Source: Ciona intestinalis (taxonomy: Eukaryota; Chordata; Ascidiacea; Phlebobranchia; Cionidae). Taken from it: a DNA stretch of 64,000 nt. Shown piece after piece: positions 11,003 to 21,155 of this stretch (position 1 is its first letter; each line of letters opens with the position of its first letter). The position numbers and the translations under genes are program-made. The stretch covers positions 1,945,962-2,009,961 of the forward strand of contig NC_020172.2 of the NCBI RefSeq assembly GCF_000224145.3. Reading direction: 5' to 3'. The notes beneath the pieces are model-generated. The model was not told the DNA's origin and made no database searches. It was given only the letters and a program-made list of their open reading frames with translations.

Positions 11003-14000
11003 GTAAAATAAGAACCCCTCCTCTTAAAAAAGGGTAAAGCAGTCATATCATTGTAGTTTAAAACCAATTTTACGTTATATTTTATAAAATTTATTTGAGG
11101 TCTTTAATCTAAAGTTACACTATTTTTGGTGTGAATATTTTTAACCGGGGTTAGTATAAGGTGCTCAATCACATGTAAAAAAACTAGGGATGGGCCGAAT
11201 CAGGATTCGATTAATTCGGCGTTGTTCGATACATTTTTATATATGTAAGCGAATCCGAATATGCGTAGTTGAAAACGCGGGTTTCACATTAGAGTTTGTA
11301 ACGAAACCTAAGAGAAGAAATTCGTTTGTTAGGAATTTACTCTTGGAAAGTCAGGAACAGCAGCACCTGCGAGTTACTAAGTGGCCAGTGTTTCCACTTA
11401 GGATTTCGCAATTAAAGGCTACAAATTACGTACGTGGTTATTTAAATAGGTTTGTAAAACGGGGGGTTTTACAGTAGTGTGGGGGGTGGTCATAAATGGT
11501 AGCTGTAGCTCTCTATGCGTACTCGATCCTGAACCTCATCTAGGCGATCGAAATGACTAGCACCCAACTCAACAGATCATTGACTTCTTTATTTGACAAG
11601 ACAACGGTGGCGGAGAACAACACACGAAAGAGTAATCGCGGAGAGCGTTCACGACAATGCCATGACGAAAACGTGGTGTCCAGTATTTGGGCACCCTTTT
11701 TATAATAGAAACACACACGGCAAAAAGATAATAAAACGCCCAGTGAGTTTGCCCCGTAGAGTGTGCAGCGTCAGTAATTATACAAAGATAGACATTAAAG
11801 GAATCGGGAGTGTTTTAACTGCACTTTGACGATACTTTAATTGTCTCTGTTTGAGCCTACACAAAGAAGACGTAAATTAACACGAATGCCAGAATGTTGT
11901 ACACGGAAAACCGGTTATTAGAGGGACGTAAGTTGTAGACATTCAGTCTCAAGACTTTAATATATTTTGTTGTAGCATCAAATTAAAGATAAAATCTACT
12001 GCTTTCCCACATCAACCGCTACAGTAGAAAGGTGGGGGTTTAAGCACAATTTTTTTTTTAAATTACCCCCTTCCCTTGGAGCAATGACCCCCTTGGAGCA
12101 GGTCTATTTGCGCCAGTGTGCGCGTTTTTATTTATGTTAGTCAGGATATGTTTTTATAAAGCGTTACGTTTATACGCGACCATTTTCTAAACAAAAACTT
12201 GCGGACCCCCCCTTTTTTAAATTCCTGGATACGCCCCTGGTCTCTGGTTAATCTCTTTAGTATCGTCTATGTCTATGGTTAATTACATAGGGTAATGTTG
12301 CAACTCAAGTAATCGGGCAGTTTCTGTGCGGATAAATAAAGGTTTTTCTTAACATGTTGGTAATACAATAAAAAAAATTAATTATTCCAAAAACTTTGTT
12401 GGTAATAGCTTTATTAAAGCAATTTGTTTATTTCTACATGGCTCAAAGGGCGTAAAGAAACCGTTTTGTTGATTACTTTTTGTTTGTTTTTAATTATTTT
12501 TTGACGTTCGTCGCAGTAAAAGTGTTAGTTAAAATAAACTAATGACAGTATGTGTCCTTTCATTAAGGCTAAACTCTCTTGTAATACAAAATGCTAAAGT
12601 TGGCTTACAATATTCGTTTCATGAAACTCACCGGTACCGCGTAGTCGCCAGCACATTCGTAAAGTAGAATATGATGCAAAAACAATTCATGACCAGGTTG
12701 TATTATTGGCTCTGACTGGAATAAAACAGAATGTACTTAAAGCAAACATGAAAAATAAAGAAGCGAGACAATCTACCGTAGATTTTTAAATCAAACCTAA
12801 TATGTTTGGGGGAAAACCCTAAACAGTACAGTATGGCTAAACTCGTTGGCTCAAGGTTATCGTCACCCACCTTGACCAAATGTAACTTTTCTCCAGTTTG
12901 TGGAAGCGCCATAACTCGACAATTGTAGTAGGATTTTACTGCAGGCAAATGGAATTCTTCGTTAATCAGATCAAAGCTGTGATGCGTTTCTTCTTCTCCT
13001 TCGGGAAACATCGATTCGCTGAAATTTGGAATGTCAAACAACATGACACTTCGTCCCCCTGTAAAAATACATCCTTGCCATTAAATATCCGTTTTTTTTG
13101 CAAAGAATATAACTATATAACAATAAGGTGCACCAATGAACTAAATCATATGGTTGTGTCATGGATTAAAGATAAATGTTAAATCATATAATCCTTCATA
13201 TTGTATTACCTTTAAGTTATTGTAACGGTATCGACCGTTACATGTCCAGATATGTCCAAAAAATATCAGGAGAAGACGGGACAGATTTAGTACATAATAT
13301 TCAAATACCCTAGGTGTGTTTTTAAAAAATGACAACGGTCTGCGGAAGTCGTGAGAAACTTTTTGAACGTTTTTTGTTTACCATCAAATGGGACGTAAAC
13401 ATACATTGAACAGATGTCCCATCTTTCCCACCCTACTACGTATAATATAGTTCTTACCTCTACTGGTCTGATGATAATCGTCAGAGACAACAACATCATC
13501 ACCAGCTGGATCTTTGGCTCCAAAGCCCAAATCATTTTTATTGTGTCACTCTAAAATAGTAGGACATGAGTCTACAAATTATCTTAAATACGGATTTCGT
13601 GTACATGTTGAACCGTATAGTTCCATATACTGTATTTTAATTTAAATAAATATATTTAAAAAATATTTGAAATCTTTCGTTAAACTAAGAAAAGTATTTG
13701 CTAAAAGGTGTTTGTAATTGTGTTTTATTCTCATAGTTAGGCAATAACAACTCACTGTTATTGGCCGATCGTAATCAGCTTCACACGCAGGTATCTGGCG
13801 AACAAATTTAATAACAGTCCAACCATCGCATTCATAACCAAGGAGCAAATCCACATTTTGTTCCGGATCCTTTGGTGGGTACGCATTGGAATCTTGTCCA
13901 TGTCGATCCTATATTATTTAGGAAACGTTCTGGCTTGTTCACGTCATATATATATAAAGTACTATGTGGTTAGATGGGTAACTGTTTGCACCTAAATCCC

Positions 14001-15266
14001 ATATTTCCCGAGCGTTTTTTTAACAGGTGACAACACTGTTTTAGAGTCGCGGGGCTACGGTTTATTATTTCTGTAACAAAAAAGTGTTTACCAACAAAAT
14101 GGAACCCTACTATACAACCGTTGTCGTATGTAACCCTATGAATAAAAATTATGTTCCGTCATCATAAAACCTGCGTTTAAGCCTAGGTATTGGTTAGACC
14201 AATAAGTTTGTTCAAAACGTATACGTAATGGTTGGAAAACATAAGATTCTCTGCATTCTGTTTGTTTAAGTTCTTTCAAGATGGCACATATCTGTGTCGA
14301 CTGTTGGACATAAGCTATTAAAGACCATTGTACATTGTACATATTAGGAAATGAATTGCCACGGTATTGTTTGTGGCAAACATAGGTGGTTAGTTGATTA
14401 CTCAGTAAACAGGTTGTTTGCATTATTTAATACGGTGCCCAGTTTAGCGCATGGTGCACAATACCGTTATGTAAGCGTTTCCGTCTTTAACCCAACCAAT
14501 ATAAATGTCTGCATCAATCATTCCTCCATTAGGGGATAACCCTATTCCAACCCAGCCAGTTGTTTGACCATGCATCTGAAATATATAAATAAAATTATAA
14601 ATATATTTTATATTTATATCTTAATAAAAATAGTATGATAGAGTGGAGAAAGATGGAAAACTTTTAGCACTTAATATCTGAATATTTTGACTGTGAATTA
14701 AAAACAATTTACAACGGTATATGGGAATCGTAAGGATACGGTTTTATAATTCTTTACTGTTTACATGTGTTTTGTTTCCTACTAAACGGGAAGAGAAAAT
14801 AGAATGAAAAAGTTTCCCATCCTTTCTCACTCTACCAGATTTCGAAATGCACTTCTTACATTGTTTCGTTAAGATATACGGATAAAATATATTAACAAAC
14901 ACATACAAAACTCCTGCTTATACTTCCTCCCCATACACTCCATCGTTTTATTAAATACATGAGATAAAAGGTTTATTAGAAAACATTACTTTCAAATAGG
15001 TAGAATGCGAATGGGTATAGAATGAAAACAAAAAGAAACATAAAATACTATTCAGTGACCATAGCAAGTATAGCGCTGTGCATAGTTTAATATTCTTATA
15101 CCTCAAATGTCATGTGGGTGTCATTATTTTTCCAATATAACGTTACCCTTTCATTCGTGCTGTCCAATATAACATTATGCGGAAAACTTTCTGTGGGCGT
15201 TACATCGGCACCAACGTAGTTAAAAAATAGAATGCTTATCGCAAATATGTACAAATAAAGCATCAT
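2562..15266 (-). CDS. Two-module DBH/MOXD1-like copper monooxygenase, 29 exons
   Basis: Exons, 5' to 3' on the minus strand: 15266-15102, 14575-14465, 13908-13756, 13550-13458, 13058-12871, 12715-12632, 10851-10747, 10616-10514, 10441-10272, 10136-10042, 9407-9251, 9131-9001, 8460-8358, 8198-8100, 7629-7354, 7250-7140, 6845-6693, 6473-6380, 5966-5788, 5512-5438, 5370-5266, 5022-4920, 4741-4572, 4352-4258, 4171-4015, 3905-3775, 3524-3428, 3190-3083, 2813-2562. All phases agree except for one missing base in exon 4. The product is about 1,287 residues: signal peptide (MMLYLYIFAISILFFNYVGA), then twice a DOMON domain followed by a copper type II ascorbate-dependent monooxygenase. Copper ligands are visible in both halves: HH 251/252, H326, H409/H411, M484 and HH 871/872, H943, H1026/H1028, M1101. 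The spacing matches that known for DBH and PHM. The C-terminus is Thr-rich and ends in a hydrophobic tail (membrane or GPI anchor). The family hydroxylates dopamine, tyramine or peptides in the secretory pathway; the substrate here is unknown. A single transcript is inferred from the fused exon at 7354-7629. Confidence 0.8.
6928..6990 (+). repeat. SINE fragment
   Basis: The short stretch around TGATCACAAATGAGTTGTC and the following CCATACATAAAAC resembles the middle of the tRNA-derived SINE seen at 7690 and 9701. It lies in an intron of the monooxygenase gene. It is diverged and truncated. Confidence 0.4.
7354..7629 (-). other. Fused linker exon joining monooxygenase modules 1 and 2
   Basis: This one exon encodes the C-terminal tail of module 1 (YPHKIDEPYIQPVENCSEPS), a Thr/Pro-rich stretch, and then the start of the second DOMON domain (EPFPHNIVLDTDGLLKLYW). 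It has a clean TTTTTTTCAG acceptor and splices in phase to both neighbours. It contains no in-frame ATG with a signal peptide, so module 2 has no visible start of its own. The tail part resembles the gene's real C-terminus (RCSDPRTGV...ICLVDTTT) without the hydrophobic anchor. This is what an internal duplication that lost the first anchor would leave. Confidence 0.75.
7690..7990 (+). repeat. tRNA-derived SINE, copy 1
   Basis: The head GGTATACTGGTTTGAGCACC matches a pol III A box, and CAGAGGTAATAGTTCG stands where the B box is expected. The body (GCTGCTACCATTGTGGGC, TGGTCACTAATGGGTTGTC) and tail (GAGGATAAAGTA..CATTCAT) match the reverse complement of the copy at 9701-10007. It lies in the monooxygenase intron just upstream of the fused linker exon. 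Confidence 0.8.
8711..8870 (+). repeat. Possible second tRNA-derived SINE family, fragment
   Basis: An A-box-like CAAAGCGGTTAGCGATTAG and a B-box-like CAGGTCCAAGGCAC are followed by GGGCAAGTGTGTCCTTGGAC, which echoes the body of the SINE at 7690 and 9701. The downstream part differs. This could be a diverged subfamily in an intron. Confidence 0.45.
9701..10007 (-). repeat. tRNA-derived SINE, copy 2, with (CATT)n tail
   Basis: Read on the minus strand, the head is CGGCGCCGTGGTATAGTGGT and then TAGCGCGCCTGC. A B-box GGTTCAAGGCTCG follows, then the common body, GAGGATAAAGTA and a (CATT)n tail. The head is the best preserved in the window, so this is probably a young insertion. It sits in an intron between exons 10 and 11 of module 1. 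Confidence 0.85.
10916..12239. mobile_element. Non-autonomous hAT-like transposon, 1,324 bp
   Basis: The ends are CAGGGGCGTATACAAGG and, in reverse complement, CAGGGGCGTATCCAGG. This is an imperfect terminal inverted repeat of hAT type followed by long G/C tracts. It is flanked by a perfect 8-bp target duplication GTCTCTGG (10908-10915 and 12240-12247). Inside are a poly-T run near 10974-11002 and short open frames with no transposase motif. It lies in the intron between exons 6 and 7 of the monooxygenase. Confidence 0.85.
13262..13447 (+). repeat. MITE copy 2 (left end degraded)
   Basis: The stretch has the family body: AGAAGACGGGACAG, ACATAATATTCAAATA, CAACGGTCTGCGGAAGTCGT, TTTACCATCAAATGGGACG, then TGTCCCATCTTTCCCACCCT and ACTACGTATA. 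It sits directly against monooxygenase exon 4. Confidence 0.75.
13950..14118 (+). repeat. Degenerate MITE copy 3
   Basis: Weak traces of the family remain: AACAGGTGACAACACTGTTT, GAGTCGCGGGGCTACGGTTT, GTTTACCAACAAAATGGAAC and CCTACTATACA. It appears old and diverged, in an intron. Confidence 0.45.
14632..14838 (+). repeat. MITE copy 4
   Basis: Full-length but diverged: GAGTGGAGAAAGATGGAAAA at the left, GGAATCGTAAGGATACGGTT and GAGAAAATAGAATGAAAAAG inside, TCTCACTCTACCAG at the right. It lies in the first intron of the monooxygenase gene. Confidence 0.75.
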
Positions 15267-15298
15267 GGTCTTAAAGCGACCTTGGAAGTAACTTACTA

Positions 15299-18200
15299 AA
15301 AAAAAATAAAGTTAGTTGGCAATATTACTGTATTTAAAAATTTACTGTTTTTAAAATATTGTTAAAGTTGGTATAATAAGCGATTTTAACATATATATAC
15401 CGTTCTGTTATAATCGAACTCATAATTTATAAAAAAAAACTCCGCAATTAAAATTCACAATTTTCTCTCCTTAATATATAATGCGGCCATCTGCGACAAA
15501 TGAGACTGTTTCTCAACAGTTTCCTTTTCTTTTATAATGCATTTCATTGTGTGTGTTTAAATAAATGATTACGACCTACTATGTACACGGTGCTCCTAGA
15601 AAGAAAACGACCTGCGAGGTCATAAGAACTGGTCATGCGACCTGGTGTAAATAATCACGTGCGTATTATCTGGTGTGCGCACTGTAATCATGCAAGGAGA
15701 ATTTTACGTGCGTATTACGTTTTGTTACAAAGGTTACCGTCTCCGGAAAAAAATTAACCAGACATTATCTAAGAAATAACATTTTCATACGTTTCAAAAA
15801 ATAGCAATTAAAAATCTGCATGTATACAGTAGGATGGGGGAAGATGAAACACTTTGTCAGACAAGACTTTTTTTAATTTCCTTTTTACGGACCCCCATTT
15901 AATGGTAATCAGGAAAATAATGTTACAGAATTATTTGACAGTAATATCACGACTTTTTAAAACGCGCTTTAAAGCTATATACTGTTTTAAAATATGAAAA
16001 AATGGCTAAATTAGAAACAGTAGATTTTAAACAGGTAAAAAACTGCGAAATAGTAAGGTGCTAATTTTGAATTTCGCAAAAATAATACTAAAGCCGATGA
16101 AATTGTGTAGATTGCGAGTGTGAACGATTAAGCTAGTTTCATAGCTTCATAAAACAACCTTGAATATTTCGTACAGTTTGATTTTGTCTCGTAAAACTAA
16201 TTTTGTAAAAACACTGAGATATAAGTATGAAGAAAATCGGCGGGGTCAATATGATTTTAATTTGAGATAAAAACAACAAAAAATATCGGTTTAAAATGAT
16301 GTATAGTAGGGTGGGGGAAGATGGGACACCTTTAATACATAATATCCAAATATCCTGATCGTGATTTAAGGAATTAACAACGGTCTGTGGAAGTCGTGAG
16401 GATACGGTTTTATAATTCATTGAATGCATCTTCCCCCAGCCTACTATATATAAAGTTTACATGGCAAAGAAGCAAACACAGCCGGTTAAACTCTGTAGGT
16501 TAACTTCAAGTTGCAGAATACCGTAATGTAAATATACTTCAGTTTAGTGTCCCATCTTCCCCCACATTGTAGTTTTGTATGTTTTTATTGCCAAACTTTT
16601 AAAGGTTTGCTTTTAATTTAATAATTTATACTTCAGGGGTATTCAACTATAAGGTACTGATTTAATAAAAAGGTAACATTTTAAAAATATATTCAAAATT
16701 CAGTCATTTGCACTTGGAGATAATTTATGTGAAGTACCTTGTACGAAAAACATTGTAGTAATACCCAATTTGTAGCAAAAATGTAAACTTTATCAATATT
16801 TATTATCACTTTTCTGTTATTACAAGTTCATATACATTTGTAGGATACAATATTTATCAACTGATGTTCGAACAATGTCCATCATCGTTTAAACAATACC
16901 AATTGTACAGTATTATAATGCGTAGGTAACATGTTAAAACCTACAGCAGTAGGGCAAGGAAAAGAATGTTTAAACTTGATTTTCAAAGCGTACAGTATTA
17001 TTTCGTGTTATTTACGTGTATTACTAATAATAAATACAAATTAATCAAAATTAGCAATGATTTTAAACTGTCCCATATTATCCTGTGTTTTTTTGAATTT
17101 TTAAAATTTGACTTGTTGTGCGAATCGCTAAATAACTTCTCGTGTGTTTTATTATGTTTTTTTTGACTTGTTGTTAATTAATAAAGGAATTATAGTACTA
17201 TTTCTTGGTATTACCCAAAAACCAATATGTGCGTAAGTGTCCTATCTTTCTCCATTGTGTACTATATACTACTAGAAATAAATATGCCACGTTGAGCACA
17301 GAAATTATAACAAGAAAGCAAAGGTCTCATAAATGGTCTACTACAATAATTACAGCACAATACTTTATTACACGCTTGCTGTGGTTTGTTTGTACTGTGG
17401 TTTTGTTGTGGATGTGTAAAGCTGCTTTGTTAATATAGTTCTTAAAGTTAAACAGGTCGTAACCAGCACAAGGCGGTAACATGATAAATTTGCTATCTAG
17501 ATAAATTTGATAAAACCAACCATAGTGAGACTGAGTCAGCACCACCTGTTTAAACAATGCAAGTCTGTATGTGAAAGGATACAGTTTTTGTACGCAATAG
17601 TCCGGAAGATATCGTGAATATACGCATATTAACTGGGAGATTTTTGTGTTGTTGTTTTGGCGGTTGATGTAACGTAGGCATTAATGCGGATGCTTATAAA
17701 CATCCGGAAACAAAATATAGTAGGTTGGGGTAGGATGGAACTTTATTTTATAAATCTTACGTTGTAGGTACTTTAGGTTATAGACGATGGACAAACCCTA
17801 AAAATATTCCATTATTGTTTCGACCGTACTCTCACGGCCCAACAAACTGCGCGGCAAAGGCGGTTACTGTTGTTGGGCATTAAGAATACAACACTTTTTA
17901 ACGCTGAAAAGCATGAACAATATGCTCATTTTAAACACTCGCGGAATCATATTCAAACTGCTGAAATTTTGTAGTTTGCCAGTTCAATCATAAAATATAC
18001 TAAAACATTTTGTTTAATTTTGTCTATGAACATTAGTTTAACTTTTGTGATAAAAACGGAGATATGAATATGAAAAAAAAACAGGAAGAATAGTTAATTA
18101 GAACAAAAATACATTTATAAAATAATATGTATATATAACATTTATGTGGAAAAGGAACTGGCACTGGCTGTTAATTTCGGTACGTTAACTACAAGTTGCA

Positions 18201-19038
18201 GAATACCATAAATACAACTTGTTGTTAAAACGTTGCTAAAACGTTTGCTTTTATTTAATAACTTGTACCCAGGGGTAATTTAAAGAGTATATAGGTTTAA
18301 ACATTTTGAAAAAAGTTGAAACCCTGAAAAGATACATGCAATATGCTAACAAAAAAAGAAAAACCACACCTTTCAAAGATTGTCAAAAACTGAGATTCTA
18401 AATGAGCCGTGGCTTACATTTACAAATAAAACACTGGCTAATGCTGTCCACCCAAGTAGTAATATTTGGAAAAGATTGGCATACTTTGGAAGCGGTTTGA
18501 GGATCTATAACATGAAACTTCTTTTAAGTTTCTAATCTCTGATAAATATTTAAAAAGTGTTGGAAATTTGTCAAGAACCGTGTCATCATAAACCATGAAC
18601 TAGCCAAGAGTTTTAAAGAGGCCAAAATCGACAAAAGTAAGTCGATCTCCCGCTCAATATTTATGTTTTGTCGAATAGTTTTTAAACCCGCCCATGGTAA
18701 TGCTAAAATTATTCAGAAAATCATACTTTCGTTTTGTGATTCGCAATGCAAATGATTCGCAATGTAATAGGAATTGTTTATCTACAGCAGTGGTTCTTAA
18801 ACTTTTTTTGTATGTTCTACCCTTTTAACAAAGATGTTTATCAGATTTCCCCCCAATATGTAAATGTAATATATACGGCTGACGTATTAAAAAGTGAAAA
18901 CCACTAATTACATTAGTTATATTTAATGCGACGTATGTGTTAGCTTTTTGGCTACGAGTTGTTCAATGACTTGTAAAGTACTACAATTGGTACAGTTTTC
19001 TCTTACACCGCAAACTGATGTGGATTTTGACTGGTAGC
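15299..19038. other. Gene-poor AT-rich region with MITE remnants
   Basis: No exon is supported. The stretch just upstream of the monooxygenase ATG may carry its promoter and a non-coding first exon (a T-rich AG acceptor-like site lies near 15298 on the minus strand). MITE end fragments occur near 15826-15866, 16540-16565 and 17717-17770. A hAT-like end, CAGTGGTTCTTAAAC, begins near 18788. Confidence 0.4.
16302..16450 (+). repeat. MITE copy 5, internally deleted
   Basis: A perfect left end TATAGTAGGGTGGGGGAAGA and a right end CTTCCCCCAGCCTACTATAT enclose only about 150 bp. Most of the right arm (the TTTGTTTAC..ATAGAATGAAA block) is missing. This is useful for separating inverted-repeat ends from body. 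Confidence 0.85.
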
Positions 19039-19443
19039 TCATTTACCCTCCAAATGCGGGGAATTTACTTCGGGGGGTAAATTTTGTCTCAGTTTAGCAT
19101 ACGATGATCCACAGCAAAAAATGTACGAAATGGTCATATAAAAAAAGGTGCATGATAAGCAGAATCTGGAAACGAATGAGTTAACTATTAAACAACCAAA
19201 ACACCACTGGTCATATTGAGAAGTTAAAATCACAAGGAACAGAAAGAGTGTATTTTCAAGGACATTAAACATGGTGATATACATATATTGATAATGCAGA
19301 GTAGATAAAGTGCGATTCGTTTTGTAAGAAAACCAACATAAATTGAAATACAGAAGCAGAAACAAGATATTTGCAATGACGTCACAGCAGTGGAAAGTTA
19401 GCACACCAGAAAAGAAATACTTTTTAAGCATATATGACAGCAA
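19039..19443 (-). CDS. Unplaced ORF, 134 codons, several hydrophobic segments
   Basis: This is an uninterrupted minus-strand frame in an otherwise stop-dense region. It encodes three or four hydrophobic stretches (for example VIANILFLLLYFNLCWF and MFNVLENTLFLFLVILT) and a charged end (AKLRQNLPPEVNSPHLEGK). The ENxxLFL segment recalls the late membrane helices of XK-related proteins, but this is a weak impression. The frame has no convincing ATG of its own and could be one exon of a larger gene, a pseudogene fragment, or chance in AT-rich DNA. No splice partners were found. Confidence 0.25.
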   Translation of the reverse strand: MLSYMLKKYFFSGVLTFHCCDVIANILFLLLYFNLCWFSYKTNRTLSTLHYQYMYITMFNVLENTLFLFLVILTSQYDQWCFGCLIVNSFVSRFCLSCTFFYMTISYIFCCGSSYAKLRQNLPPEVNSPHLEGK

Positions 19444-19615
19444 TATTCGTGACTATGCAAACAGTGTCTAGTATCCGTTAACAGACCCATTTTGGCGAAG
19501 ATGTAGCTAAATTTTTACCGTACAATATCCTCCGTTGCACGTTGGCTCATTCATTGGATTTGCAACTTGTTAAAAGGGCAGTATTTAGGGGAATTTTTAG
19601 TTTTTTAACGGAACT

Positions 19616-21105
19616 TCCCCGATAAGACAACTATCAAAAATAGTGTTCTGTTAAGGACGGTGATAACAACGTAGTCAACGGACAGACGAACTTCTATTTT
19701 TTTAATTTTATTATCGCCACTCCAGCGTGCAGCGATAATCCATAGCTATAGCGTTATAATTTTAAAGTGCATAACGTATATCTGCCCACACAGAAAAGTG
19801 ATCAATGCTTAAATATTAACATAACATTTATGTACATCGACACCTTTTTTAGTTGTAACATCAGTTGTACATAAACTGGTAAAAATGGTGGTCATTAACT
19901 GATTAAAAACATATTGGTTTTAGTCTTGTTTATACATGAATTGAGTGAATAGGAATAAAATTATCACAGTTTATGTGACGTTTAAAAATTACGGTCCACT
20001 CATGTTTATGTTGGCTTTAGATTTGTATGTTCCAAAGAAGAACTGTATGTTCGTTCGCTTTTATGAAAAACAAGAATACGTCGCAATACTTGCAGTAGAA
20101 TAAGTTTTCTATATCAATTCCAGGCCGTTTATCTATGAATGTATACCGTACGGTGGGGGTAGATCGGACAACTTTTCATTCTATTTTCTCGTTCTATTTG
20201 GTAGCAAACAAAGAAAGTTCAATGAATTTATAATTTTGTGGAGGCATGGGAATATAGGACAGCATACTATTACGGTTACATTAATATTTTTTTTATTCAT
20301 AAAACTACATTAAAAGGTGAGAAGTCTTGATTCGTGCGCGATCTTGCCCCTTACTAAATATCAGATACGGACTCTGCTAAATATTATTGTAATGATGGAT
20401 AATCATTTGTTTTACCACGTGCCCAATATGCGACTACCCAGGTCGTTTCTCAACAGTGTTAGTTTTATTTTATCATACAGTTTATCTCCTTAGTGTAAAT
20501 TTAAACACATGACAAGTCATGCGACACGCTGTGTACATTATGCTCCTTGGAGTCACGAGGGTATTAGTGGTGAAGTTCATCGTCCTTAAGGCTAGGTGAA
20601 AGTTTACCAGTGTTAACCCTTGTTATGACGAAACAGTATTGGCGATGACAAAATATAATTGTTGAGTTTGGGACAAACACAAAACATGTTTATTTTAAAA
20701 ATAACATTGGGCGATTGATTTGAATTATTCATTACCATAGAAACCAACCAATTTAATTAGCGACCTGTTATATATGAATTTGTTTCAGAACGTATGTTAT
20801 ATTGATTAATTATTGTACTGTAAGCTTTACATATTTCTGTTGGAGCAACAAGTTACAGATTTCATCAAAGGTGAGCACTTAAAAACCTATAACATTTATA
20901 GCCGAATAGGGGATCCAAAAAATGATTGTAAAGGTATTACTTTCTTTTATCTCGGTTGGTGGTTGACAAAAACAAACACGCAGAACCCCATTAAATTTAA
21001 TATGGTGCCAAAGCCCCATACGTGAAGCCTACGGTGCACGGACTACTAACTGCGTGCGACCAATATATATACAATTCATTACTTTTAATAATTATGCTTT
21101 GTATA
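19616..21105 (+). repeat. 1.5-kb duplicated block, left copy
   Basis: It is nearly identical to 21156-22651, in direct orientation, with only scattered single-base and small indel differences. It ends exactly at a run of N. It contains a partial MITE arm near 20150-20260 (GTGGGGGTAGATCGG, TTCATTCTATTTTCTCG). No coding exon is supported. Confidence 0.9.
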
Positions 21106-21155
21106 NNNNNNNNNNNNNNNNNNNNNNNNNNNNNNNNNNNNNNNNNNNNNNNNNN
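21106..21155. other. Assembly gap, 50 N
   Basis: A run of 50 undetermined bases between the two copies of the 1.5-kb block. The round length suggests a placeholder gap. Confidence 0.95.

Noticed and set aside
11190..11477. 95-codon frame inside the hAT element
   Set aside because: Basic and without transposase features (no zinc-finger BED or hAT dimerisation motif). Best explained as a chance frame in a non-autonomous element.
18788..19080. CAGTGGTTCTTAAAC end resembling many hAT elements
   Set aside because: No matching inverted end or 8-bp duplication was found downstream, so it is kept only as a remark within the spacer entry.
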